Assembly: GCA_014860005.1 (NCBI GenBank)
Contig: JACZKP010000109.1
Location: forward strand, 82,930-146,929
Direction: 5' to 3'
DNA length: 64,000 nt
Source: Verrucomicrobiota bacterium
Lineage (GTDB): Bacteria; Verrucomicrobiota; Verrucomicrobiae; Limisphaerales; UBA11358
Shown here: positions 7,026 through 15,524 of the stretch, one piece after another
Position numbering within the stretch: the stretch's first letter is position 1
Layout of the letters: each line of letters begins with the position of its first letter
Notes under the pieces: generated by a model
Told to the model about the DNA's origin: nothing
The model's database searches: none
Seen by the model: only the letters and a program-made list of their open reading frames with translations
Made by a program: the position numbers and the translations under genes

Positions 7026-9167
7026 TCATGAAATCGTTTTGGTGGATTTGGCCACGCTGTAATAGTCGGCGTACTTGTAGTAGTAATTGGAGCGCGCCGA
7101 GGCGTCCGCCTGGTTGAACACCACGCCGAGGATCCGCGCATTGCGCTGATAGAGCAGGTCCAGCGCTTCGCGGGCGGGGCCGGCGCGGGAAAACCGGCGG
7201 CGCAGCACGAACAACACCCCGTCCACCTTGGGCGCCAAGGTGGTGGCATCGTCCGCGGCAAACACGGGGCTGCTGTCAATGACCACGTAGTCAAATTGCT
7301 GGCGCAGGCGGGCCAGCACCTCGAGCAAGGCCGGGCCCATCAAGGCGTCGCCGCAGTGGCCCGCGCTTTTCCCGCTGGCAAGGAAGGTGAGATTGGCCAT
7401 CGAATTGGTCTGGAGCGCCTGCTCCAGGCGGGCTGGATTCTGGAGCGTTTCCGCCAATCCAGGGGCGGGTGCGAGGCCGACGAGTTTGTGCAGGACGCCC
7501 TTGCGCAGGTCGGCATCCACCAGGACGACGCGGGCGCCGCCCAGCGCAAGCGCCCGGGCGAGGTTCGTGGCCACGGTGGATTTGCCTTCATGCGGCACGG
7601 CGCTGGTGACGAGGATCACCCGCGGGCGCTCGGCTTCGACCGCCATGAAGAGCAGGGCGGAACGCAGGCTGCGAAACGACTCGGCGTAGGCGTGACGGGC
7701 ATCATCCGCTTGCAGGAGCGCCGAGTGGTCGTCGGACTTGAGGTCCAGCAACTCAGGCACCTGGCCGACGATGATTTCACCGAGCTTCTCGTTCACCTCG
7801 CTGAACGAGGTGAAGCGGTCGTCACGGATCATCACCAACAGCACCAGGCCCAGACCCAGGCCGAGGCCCCCAAAGCCGCCCCCCGCCAACAGACCCATTT
7901 CCCGGGTGTAGCTGCGGCGGGGCAGGTCGGCGGGTTCAAGAATGGCGAGGGTTTCCTGATCAATGTTGCGGCTGATGCCGACATTCTGCACGAGCAACGA
8001 AAGCCGCTCGTAGATGCTTTGCTGACGCTGGACGTTGAGCCGCAGGCGCTCGGCTTCCGCAATCCGGGTGTTGGATTCGATCACCTTCCGTTCCCATTCG
8101 CGGATGGAGGTTTCGACGTTCTCAATGCGCAACTGGTTGGCCTGCCGGGCGGCGGCCAACTGTTCGCGGCTGCGGAAATGGAACATCTCGATGAGTTTCT
8201 CGGCGCGCTCCAGGTCGGTATCGAGTTTCACGATCCTGGGGTGTTTGGGGCGCAGATAGCGGCTGAGGCGGTCGCGTTGCAGTTTCAGGAGGGCGACTTC
8301 CTGGAAGGCGGCCGGCAGGTCGGCGGAGGTGCGTCCGGCCAACGACGCGGTCATCGCCGGCACCAGCAGATCGGGGCTGGCGTTGGTGCCGGCCGCGTCG
8401 GCGGGCGCCGGGCCCTGAGTGACAGCATCCAGCAGGCGGTTTTCGAGCAGCAGATCCGAGAGTTGCGTCTTGAGGCGGGCCAGGTAGCCGCCGGCGATGG
8501 TGCCTTCCTCCTGCAAGATGGCGAGGTTGTTGGTGCGCTGAAAGGCGGTGAGGACGTCCTGCTCCGCTTTCAAGTCGCGTTCGGCGCGTTGAACCTGCTC
8601 GGTGATGGAGGCCAGCGTATCGCCCGAGACGATTTTGCGGATGTTACGTTTGTACTCGAGATAGACATGCATGAGCGCGTCGAGATAGGCCCGCGTGTAC
8701 GCGGCATTCGCACTGGAAGCTTCGAGGCGGAACACCGAGCTCTTGGAAGTTCCGGCCACCCGGACGGCCACCAGCATGGGCTCGCCATCCGTGCCGAGGG
8801 GGATGTTGTTGCTGGTGGCCCGCAGGCGCTCCATGGCCAGTTGGCGCAAGGTTCCGCTTTGCAGCAATTCCGTCTGCGTGCCCAGAAAGTTCTGCACGTC
8901 CTCGGAGAACAGCGAACCTTCCGGCAGGCGCAACTTGAGGGTTTCCCACATGCGGCCCTGCGAGACATAGAGGGGAGGCTGCCACCAGACGATGGCGGCG
9001 GCGGCGGCCAGGCCGAGCACGAGGGTCAGCGCCGGCACCCACCACAGCTTGAGCAGGAACGCCAGCAACCGTTGGGGGTGGAAGTGAGCCGGCGGGGCGA
9101 CCGCATCCTCCACGGGGCCGACCATCTGGTACTCCGGCCGGAAGGTTGGTGGGTTGGGTGGATTCAC
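7026..9167 (-). CDS. Polysaccharide co-polymerase / BY-kinase (Wzc-like tyrosine autokinase)
   Basis: A 713-residue protein. Its N-terminal Wzz-type half has a membrane helix at about residues 35-60 (WWVPALTLVLGLAAAAAIVW), a long coiled-coil periplasmic region and a second helix near 430-450 (GLLAGGGFGGLGLGLGLVLL). The C-terminal cytoplasmic kinase half has Walker A SAVPHEGKST (522-531), Walker A' VVLVDADLRKG (about 546-556) and FDYVVIDSSP. The C-terminus carries a tyrosine cluster, SNYYYKYADYY, the expected autophosphorylation site. By family knowledge it controls polymer length and export together with the Wza-type protein encoded just upstream. The start is GTG at 9167, 42 nt after that gene's stop. 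Confidence 0.92.
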   Translation of the reverse strand: MNPPNPPTFRPEYQMVGPVEDAVAPPAHFHPQRLLAFLLKLWWVPALTLVLGLAAAAAIVWWQPPLYVSQGRMWETLKLRLPEGSLFSEDVQNFLGTQTELLQSGTLRQLAMERLRATSNNIPLGTDGEPMLVAVRVAGTSKSSVFRLEASSANAAYTRAYLDALMHVYLEYKRNIRKIVSGDTLASITEQVQRAERDLKAEQDVLTAFQRTNNLAILQEEGTIAGGYLARLKTQLSDLLLENRLLDAVTQGPAPADAAGTNASPDLLVPAMTASLAGRTSADLPAAFQEVALLKLQRDRLSRYLRPKHPRIVKLDTDLERAEKLIEMFHFRSREQLAAARQANQLRIENVETSIREWERKVIESNTRIAEAERLRLNVQRQQSIYERLSLLVQNVGISRNIDQETLAILEPADLPRRSYTREMGLLAGGGFGGLGLGLGLVLLVMIRDDRFTSFSEVNEKLGEIIVGQVPELLDLKSDDHSALLQADDARHAYAESFRSLRSALLFMAVEAERPRVILVTSAVPHEGKSTVATNLARALALGGARVVLVDADLRKGVLHKLVGLAPAPGLAETLQNPARLEQALQTNSMANLTFLASGKSAGHCGDALMGPALLEVLARLRQQFDYVVIDSSPVFAADDATTLAPKVDGVLFVLRRRFSRAGPAREALDLLYQRNARILGVVFNQADASARSNYYYKYADYYSVAKSTKTIS

Positions 9168-9209
9168 AAAGACAAGGTTGGTTTTGGCGTTCCGGGCTGG
9201 GTGGGTGAA

Positions 9210-10091
9210 CTAGAATCGTATCAAGCGTTCCGGGATGTAGATGAGGTCGCCCGGTTGCAGGGGCAGGTCGGCCGAACTCCGGCCCTTCTCGAGAATTTCC
9301 GCAACGTCCACGGTGAAGGTTTGATCCGTGGCATCGGCCACGCCGGTCTTGCGGGTGACTTTGACGTTGCGCCGGTCGGCAAAATCGTTGAAGCCGCCCG
9401 CCCGCAGGATGGCCTTGCTCAAGGTGAGCACTTCATCGCTGGGAATTTCCTGGGGTCCAGGCATGCGCACCGGCCCGACGAGGTACACCTTGCCCCGGCT
9501 CCGGGTCATCAGGTCCACCGCCAGAATCACGGTCGCCTGGTAGTAATACTCCTTTTCCAACTCGGCCTTGATTTCACGCGCCAGCTTCTGGCAGGTCTTG
9601 CCGACCCCGGGGAAGCGGCCGATATAAGGGACTTCGAGTTCCCCGGAGTCCGTGACGAACAGCGGTTTGGGATCTTCTTCGTCCTCGACGATCCGGAAGC
9701 TCAACCGGTCGCCGATGGCCAGGATGTATTTGTCATCCAAGGCGTTCATGCTGTCGGTGGTCGCCGCGGCGGGAGCGTTGGTGGTCAAGGCGTTGCTTTC
9801 CGGAAGGGCCGTCGTTACTCCGGTGGCCGGGGCGGGAGTCCACTCCGGGAACAGGTGTGAGATATCAGTGAACTTTGGCTGGGCCGCCAGGAGCGAAGTC
9901 CCGGCCACCCATGACAGCCACTTAATGGCCAAACGCCAGCGGCCAAGCCTTGTTGCGCCGCGGGAGCGGCAGACGGAGGGCGGCGTCTCGCTGACCGGTG
10001 GCGCGCAGGCCGCCTGACCAGGAAGGCATTTGCCCGAGCCGAGGGCGATCCGGTTCACGAGCTGGGACGGGCGGGGTTCCGCATTCATCAT
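9210..10091 (-). CDS. Wza-like outer-membrane polysaccharide export protein (Poly_export/SLBB)
   Basis: A 293-residue protein with a late hydrophobic segment (WRLAIKWLSWVAGTSLLAAQP, about residues 52-72) that probably acts as export signal. The polysaccharide export domain starts at YILAIGDRLSFRI and continues through LEVPYIGRFPGVGKT. An SLBB-like region follows: GKVYLVGPVRMPGPQEIP, then AILRAGGFNDFADRRNVKV, ending QPGDLIYIPERLIRF. By family knowledge it forms the outer-membrane channel that works with the Wzc-like protein. The ATG overlaps the stop of the upstream barrel gene (ATGA, 10088-10091). Confidence 0.9.
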   Translation of the reverse strand: MMNAEPRPSQLVNRIALGSGKCLPGQAACAPPVSETPPSVCRSRGATRLGRWRLAIKWLSWVAGTSLLAAQPKFTDISHLFPEWTPAPATGVTTALPESNALTTNAPAAATTDSMNALDDKYILAIGDRLSFRIVEDEEDPKPLFVTDSGELEVPYIGRFPGVGKTCQKLAREIKAELEKEYYYQATVILAVDLMTRSRGKVYLVGPVRMPGPQEIPSDEVLTLSKAILRAGGFNDFADRRNVKVTRKTGVADATDQTFTVDVAEILEKGRSSADLPLQPGDLIYIPERLIRF

Positions 10092-11419
10092 GGGCGATAG
10101 GTGAGTTGCAGTTGAATCAGGTTCTGGGTGTATTCCCGGGTGGCCTCATCGGAGGCACGCAGCGTCAGGCGGTAGTTGAGGCTCACACTGGCCGCCTTCA
10201 TGAACGCGTAACTCAACCCGACGCCGCCACCAAACCAATCATAAGTTTCCGAGAGATTGCCGATGGCCGTACTGTTGTCCTGTTCGCCATGCTCGTAGGC
10301 AAGCGAGGTGGTGAGGGTCACGTGCTTGAGGAATCCCCAACTGGCGTTCCAGCGCACGTAAGTATCCTCGATCAAATCGGATTGCACGCCCAGCCGGAGT
10401 TCATGGCCGACGCTGAGCGAGTAGCTGAGAATGTCCGTGGGTTGATGGGTTACCGTCAGGTCCGCATACCAGGAGGAGCTGCGATCGTCGGCCTCAATGA
10501 ACCGGCTGGTCTGGTCGAACCGGTAAAGTGAGTAGCCGCCCCGCGGTTGCACGCGGAAATGGGCGCCGGGCTGCCAGTCCGCGTACGTCCCTAGGCTGTA
10601 TCCGGTGTTGTCATTCAAGTAGGCTTGCTCGTACTTGGTGAAGGAAGCCGAGCCCTCCAAGCCTACCAGCACCCGGGGATGCACCTTCAATCCCGCCCGG
10701 GCAAAAAGCAGCTCCGCCGCGCGGTCTTGCGACTCGAACTCATTTTCGGGAGAGATGACATTCAGGTGGTCGTAGCCGGCACTGAGCGTGACATCCTGCA
10801 AATCCCAAGTGACCGAAAGGCCGGCCGTGTTCTCAAACGTCCCGTATTGGGCGGTGTTCGCGACGGCCGCTTCCTGCGCGGAATCCTGAACATACTGAAA
10901 CCGGTCATGGAGGTTGATCCAGAAATCCTTGACGTAGATGTCAAAGGAAATTCCCGAGCCGGATCGCAGCCGCCACGTGCTGAGTTCGTCGTGGTCGAAG
11001 TAGTGGTCGTAGCCAAAGCCCACATCGAGGTACAACAAGTTGTGCTGGGAGATCGGATAGTTGAGGTTGAAGCGCAACTCCGGGCGCAGGATGAAATCAT
11101 CCTCCTCACCGGTCTTGGAGGTATAGATGTTATCGTTCCAGTCCAAGCCCAGTGACGGGGTGACGAGCATCCGCAGATCGCCGGACTTAAAGGTGTAGGG
11201 GAGGGCATCGGGCCGGACCCGGCGGGCTTCCGCCGCTGCGTGCCCCGCCATCGAACTGCGCAATGCTTCCTGCGCAGGGGCCGCCCGGGTCATTAAGAGC
11301 AACAAACTGCCAACGCCCAGCCAACCGGCAACCCGATACAATCTGCCCCACGGGACGCACCGCCACCGGGCGGAGAAGCCCTGACTGGCCCGGAGCCGAC
11401 TGGGATGCGGTGCGTTCAT
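10088..11419 (-). CDS. Secreted outer-membrane beta-barrel protein of the exopolysaccharide locus
   Basis: A 443-residue protein from ATG 11419. The N-terminus has a basic stretch and a hydrophobic core (WLGVGSLLLLMTRAAPAQEA), a probable signal peptide. The body is a series of alternating amphipathic strands (for example LLYLDVGFGYDHYF and FWINLHDRFQYV) and ends in an aromatic-rich strand, LIQLQLTYRP, as expected for an outer-membrane barrel. Such barrels are common beside exosortase-type polysaccharide genes. It overlaps the Wza-type gene by 4 nt and heads the operon. I chose this start because the upstream extension is Arg/Pro-rich and not signal-like. Confidence 0.8.
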   Translation of the reverse strand: MNAPHPSRLRASQGFSARWRCVPWGRLYRVAGWLGVGSLLLLMTRAAPAQEALRSSMAGHAAAEARRVRPDALPYTFKSGDLRMLVTPSLGLDWNDNIYTSKTGEEDDFILRPELRFNLNYPISQHNLLYLDVGFGYDHYFDHDELSTWRLRSGSGISFDIYVKDFWINLHDRFQYVQDSAQEAAVANTAQYGTFENTAGLSVTWDLQDVTLSAGYDHLNVISPENEFESQDRAAELLFARAGLKVHPRVLVGLEGSASFTKYEQAYLNDNTGYSLGTYADWQPGAHFRVQPRGGYSLYRFDQTSRFIEADDRSSSWYADLTVTHQPTDILSYSLSVGHELRLGVQSDLIEDTYVRWNASWGFLKHVTLTTSLAYEHGEQDNSTAIGNLSETYDWFGGGVGLSYAFMKAASVSLNYRLTLRASDEATREYTQNLIQLQLTYRP

Positions 11420-11560
11420 AACTGGACGCCGGAGGTGGCAGCTCCAAGAGCGCCACCAAACAGGCCAGGGAACGATCCGGCCAATACGGCGAGGCCGCCG
11501 GGGCCGGGGCACTTTGGTTGGCTGAGGGATGCCTTCATGGAATCGCGTTGGCCCGTTGCG

Positions 11561-12628
11561 CTACCGGCCAAGAGAGGCCGCTCGAAACTGATATTCCTCC
11601 TTGGTGAATGGCGTCGAAATCGCGTTCGCCATCGGATTCAGGCAGCCATCCGGGGCAAGCGATTCCGTCGGGCGGCTGGCCGGAACTGATTTTGGCAGGC
11701 AAATAGTTGGGCCGGGGTTCGAATCCCGGTCATCGGGCCGGCCGCTCAACGGACACAATCCGTTGGCGCGGAGCGGACAGTCAGGCTCGCCCACCGCGAC
11801 CTCCGGGGTGGCAGGTTTCGTTCGCACACCCGTTTTTCGCCACTGTCCCGGGCTGGTGCCGAACCGTCGCTTAAAGCAGGTATTGAACAAGCCCAGATGG
11901 TTGAAGCCACAGCGTTCGGCCACGTTGATGACCTTGGCGTCAGGATCGCGCAACAACGACACGGCCTTCAACAAACGCATCTCCATGCGCAAAGCGGCCA
12001 CGGAAAAGCCAAAGTATTGATGGAACAGGCGGTTCAGATGGCGCCGGCTGCAACTGAACTTGCTCGCCAATTCCCCAACCGAGAGCGTCAACAACTGATC
12101 GGCCGACAATCGCTCAAACACCTGGATCAGGTGCTCCTCAGCGCGAATGAATCCCACACGCTGACTGTGCGCCTTCTTGAATTCCAGGGTCAGGATTGCG
12201 GAAACCACCCGCAACAATTGCGTGCGGTGATCAAGGTCAGATTGGGGAGGGACATCGGCCAGCAGCCGGTGGCACAACGTGGCCACGGGGTCGGTCGCCG
12301 GGTACAACCGCGGCTCATTCAACTCATCCAGAACTGTTTGCAGGAGATGAATCTCACTGGTGGCAAACAGGGGAAAGAGGTGTTCAATGCATAGGGAAAA
12401 GCACCAAAAGACCAGTCCGCCGGTGTCGGCGACGCAGACCTTGCCGCCGGAAGCCGCGTTCAAGACCAGCACATCTCCAGGCCCAAGCCGATGGGTCACG
12501 GGTTTTGAAACATATTTGCCCCCGCCCCCCTTCACCAACACGAAACCAACACCCTCCCCTCGATTCAGCCATTCATCAGGCGGCTTGAGACGCACCAACC
12601 GCAGCGTCAGATAGTCGCTTGCAAGCAT
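11561..12628 (-). CDS. AraC-family transcriptional regulator
   Basis: A 355-residue protein. The N-terminal 150 residues look like a cupin-type effector domain (GPGDVLVLNAASGGKV). The C-terminal AraC double helix-turn-helix is clear: LASKFSCSRRHLNRLFHQYF for the first and INVAERCGFNHLGLFNTCF followed by FGTSPGQWRK for the second. GGAGG lies 7 nt before the ATG at 12628. It lies upstream of and codirectional with the exopolysaccharide genes and may control them. An odd 85-residue tail follows the DNA-binding domain. It contains DRDSNPGP, the translation typically seen when the antisense of a tRNA T-arm is read, so the 3' end probably runs through foreign repeat-like DNA. Confidence 0.88.
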   Translation of the reverse strand: MLASDYLTLRLVRLKPPDEWLNRGEGVGFVLVKGGGGKYVSKPVTHRLGPGDVLVLNAASGGKVCVADTGGLVFWCFSLCIEHLFPLFATSEIHLLQTVLDELNEPRLYPATDPVATLCHRLLADVPPQSDLDHRTQLLRVVSAILTLEFKKAHSQRVGFIRAEEHLIQVFERLSADQLLTLSVGELASKFSCSRRHLNRLFHQYFGFSVAALRMEMRLLKAVSLLRDPDAKVINVAERCGFNHLGLFNTCFKRRFGTSPGQWRKTGVRTKPATPEVAVGEPDCPLRANGLCPLSGRPDDRDSNPGPTICLPKSVPASRPTESLAPDGCLNPMANAISTPFTKEEYQFRAASLGR

Positions 12629-13212
12629 GAGTTACCTCCATCAGGACTTGGTTTTCTCGTCAGCTACGCATCATCCTCCGGGATTGGTTATTCCGGTCGC
12701 CTCTGGATGGAACCGTTCCATCCCCAGGAAGCGAACCCGGGCAAAGCAGCGATGACTTGGAAAATTAATGCCACTCCCTTTAGGTGTTTTAGAGTTTTCT
12801 TGAATTCCGCTTAACCTGCCAACTCCCATGACTGACTCTCGGTTGCAAACCCTTTGCAACTCTTTCCGAGTGGGTTTAATTTAGCCAGATTTGCAGTATC
12901 AACGTCTATACATATTTGGGACAAGCTAGTACATATTTGGGACTATCACATTTGGGCCATCACCGCGATGCCTCACCAAGCGGCCAGGCCAGCTCTGATA
13001 GAGGGTGGAATTGCTCGGCTTGAAAACAGTCTTTAGTGTCTTACTGTTAGATAGTTAAGAATAGTCTTCAGTTGAATCCAGCCCCCGTGATCGAGAGTGG
13101 GATTGCAGGGCTTCCAGTGAATGATTTGGCCACCGTGGCAAAGTCACCCCGGCCAGGCTGGTGGTGATTCACGGTACCGCGTGCAGAAGAAGCTGTTCTG
13201 CCACCGAGAGTG
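12629..13212. other. 584-bp spacer without a credible gene
   Basis: No frame here has a supported start or a recognisable product. The stretch holds one copy of the GTCTAT/TGGGAC repeat array (12904-12943, listed separately). A short frame near 13175-13212 (YRVQKKLFCHRECQ) looks zinc-finger-like but is too short to assign. Confidence 0.6.
12904..12943. repeat. GTCTAT-TGGGAC-TGGGAC array, copy 1
   Basis: GTCTAT at 12904, TGGGAC at 12917 and TGGGAC at 12938; a weaker TGGGCC follows at 12953. The spacings of 13 and 21 bp are identical in copy 2 at 13905-13944. The 21-bp period places both boxes on one face of the helix, as for protein-binding direct repeats. Multiple internal repeats are also typical of the ends of some insertion sequences. 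Confidence 0.65.
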
Positions 13213-13611
13213 TCAGGCACGTTCCGCCAACAATCGATCCACCGCGTCCTTGAGGGCCAGCAGGTGCGCGGGCTTTTGAATGACGAAGTCCAGCTGACTT
13301 TGGTTTTGCGGGGCAATTCCCGTGTACATGAGCACCGGTGTTGTTGGCGAACGTAGTTTGATGATGTGCGCCATCTCGCCGCCGGTCATGCCGGGCATGG
13401 AGTTATCCGTCACGACCAAGTCGTGAATCATGGGGTCGAACAAAGCGAGCGCTTCCTCGGCGGCGCGCGCGCTTTCCACCGCATAACCAAAGTTCGATAG
13501 AAACCACTTGGTGGTGATGCGGCTGATGTCATCATCGTCCACCAGCAGCAATGTCTTCAGGGGAGGTTTGGACTTGTCCCCAACGAATTCAGGCTCGCAG
13601 TTTTTGTTCAT
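13213..13611 (-). CDS. Single-domain response regulator (CheY-like receiver)
   Basis: A 132-residue receiver domain without an output domain. Visible residues are the acidic pocket (LLLVDDDDISR), the phosphoacceptor Asp in LVVTDNSMPGMTG, the switch Thr in VLMYTGI and the conserved Lys in VIQKPAHL. By family knowledge it passes a phosphoryl signal to a partner rather than binding DNA. The ATG at 13611 is preferred over an upstream TTG because the extra residues are not conserved-looking. No histidine kinase is adjacent. The gene sits alone between the two copies of the TGGGAC repeat array. Confidence 0.88.
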   Translation of the reverse strand: MNKNCEPEFVGDKSKPPLKTLLLVDDDDISRITTKWFLSNFGYAVESARAAEEALALFDPMIHDLVVTDNSMPGMTGGEMAHIIKLRSPTTPVLMYTGIAPQNQSQLDFVIQKPAHLLALKDAVDRLLAERA

Positions 13612-14282
13612 CTTACGACCGTTCGTAAACCCCAATCAAAGTCCTTAAGACGCGGCCATTACTTCCAGCACAACCCGCGTCAACTTCATGTATGTCAGTA
13701 CCGTTGGCGCGTCGTCGGCGACCTGACAATCACCTTGCGTGGTTGGCGAAACATTCCCGATCCTGACCCAGTCACTGCTCCAGTCGCCAACAATCCCCAA
13801 CCGAGGCCGCTTTCCCCCGCAATTTCATGCTGAGGTATCACCGCAAGCCGCTACATCGACTCCAGCGCTCAACTAACTAGGTTCTAAGCGCATATTGCGT
13901 TTTTGTCTATTCGGTATTGGGACAAGTACGGACATGGTTGGGACATGCGAACCTTCCGGATTTTTTCGGCGCAAACCTTTTCACGTGTCTCTCCTACACC
14001 CGCGCAGAGGGCATTCGCGGCAATGGTAGCGCATGAAAATGAATTTCGTGCCTGGGCACTTCCTGTCGAGGCGGCAACGAACATTGCGTGGACCGGGACT
14101 GAATATGCGATAATAGCGGACGGTGTGGTGCTGACCGGTGCGGGGCCTGCAAATTGGAACCATAAAATCGTCTCGGAATTCCGATGAATTACCGCGTCCG
14201 GGCGACTTGGACGGGCGCAAGGCTGCTGGGAACAGGCGGTGATTCCAAATTGGAAGCGTCCATTGGCTGGCCCTGACAAGGA
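13612..14282. other. 671-bp spacer without a credible gene
   Basis: Apart from the second GTCTAT/TGGGAC array (13905-13944) I see nothing I can support. A 94-codon plus-strand frame (13903-14187) starts inside that array and has no ribosome binding site, so I leave it out. Confidence 0.55.
13905..13944. repeat. GTCTAT-TGGGAC-TGGGAC array, copy 2
   Basis: GTCTAT at 13905, TGGGAC at 13918 and TGGGAC at 13939. Order, orientation and spacing are exactly those of copy 1, which lies 1001 bp to the left in the same orientation. Between the second pair of boxes both copies also share ACAAG and ACAT. Confidence 0.65.
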
Positions 14283-15451
14283 TCAGCGCAACGCGTGGCT
14301 CTGCCCGCCCGCCCACAACCGGAGTTGGCCCTGGGTGGATTGAAATGGAATCTGTGCGCCCGGATACTGGATCAACTGATTGGTGCTGCTGTCGAAGCTG
14401 CCCCACGCCTGAACCAAGCAGCTTGATGCTTCATCCATGAAGGCCGGCGTCATGTTGATGTAAAACGGCCCGGCCTTGTTCAGCACGATATTCACCCGGC
14501 GGCTGAATGATGCCCGGCCCCGCGCCGCCCGGATTTCCATTCGACTCCGCATGATTGATCCAGTTGGTTGTTCCAGTGCGGTCGTGGGCGCGGTGGGCTC
14601 CAAGGTCCTGCGCCGTAAACAGGATGTCCGGCCGGGTGGTAAAACGTTCGACCTGTTGGTAGGCGGGATAATCTCCCGCCTGGTAAATGTCCGTCCAACG
14701 GTAAGTTCTCATAACGGACCTGACTCCCGCTGATCAAGCATCTCAGTCCTCCGAGATCGTCACGTGACAGGTTGGTGACATACGATCCAACGTTGGGAGG
14801 CTGCCCCGCCGCAGTGGTGTCCTGAATGGCCAGCGGATCAACCGGAAACTCGACCGCATCGCAGAATTGGATCGTCGGAGAAGGTGCCGGCGTGGACTGA
14901 ACGATCGCATAACTGAACAGGGTTTGATTGACATAAGATGACGGTTGCGCCGTCAAGGGGTCGAAGTTGCGTCGAACGACGTAGAAAAGATATGCGTTGC
15001 CAACTGGCTGGAAGTCCCGGACACAAAACGTGTGACGCTCCGGGTCGTACAAGCCCAATTGTTCCAGCGACAAGACCAGCGCTTGCGATTTGAGATCCAC
15101 AAGCTTGAGTGCCTCGGCCTGGTGATTTAACCGCCACACCTCGAAAGGGAAATTGTCCAGGTTCATCTGCGCGGCGGGCGGCAGGTGATTGAGTATTTGA
15201 AAAGCAGCCTCCACCGCGGCCACGCCGTTCGAGCCAAAGTAGTCGAGAAATGATCGTTCAAAACCGTAGGTGATGACCGGAATGTTCCAGCGATAACCTT
15301 CGCCAAGGTTCATTGGCCCGCCGATATCATCCGCCTGACGGTAACCTTTGGTCCTGTCCATCCAATCTGTGTATGGCCCCAGCAGCGAAAACGCGTTCGC
15401 CCGAACCGCAAGGACCGCCAGTGACAGAATAATTGTGAGGCCGGCCTTCAC
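14283..15451 (-). pseudogene. Frameshifted secreted protein gene of unknown function
   Basis: The frame opens with GTG at 15451 and a signal peptide (MKAGLTIILSLAVLAVRANA). It continues in one frame to about 14700 (DDLGGLRCLISGSQVRYENL). Plausible protein then continues in a second frame (RTYRWTDIYQAGDYPAYQQ, about 14710-14500) and in a third (VNIVLNKAGPFYINMTPAFM to the stop at 14283). Two frameshifts are therefore needed to read a protein of about 390 residues. The DDLGGLRCL segment resembles the DD-GGLRYL motif I associate with secreted verrucomicrobial proteins of unknown role. Either the gene is decaying or the assembly has two indels here. Confidence 0.65.
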
Positions 15452-15524
15452 CGGGGCGATTCTATGGCCCGCCAGGTTTTGCGCAAGCCACCGGTTGGAA
15501 TGGGATCAAGCCTCGTTGTTACGG

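Noticed and set aside
7296..9860. 854-codon plus-strand open frame opposite the autokinase and export genes
   Set aside because: It is the antisense shadow of two clearly recognised proteins. High GC content keeps stops rare, and its translation is a low-complexity Arg/Gly/Gln/His mix.
11690..11750. A tRNA gene, because of the perfect T-arm
   Set aside because: No matching acceptor stem, D-arm or anticodon arm was found within the expected distance upstream.
13903..14187. 94-codon plus-strand frame as a gene
   Set aside because: It starts inside the TGGGAC repeat array, has no ribosome binding site and no recognisable product.
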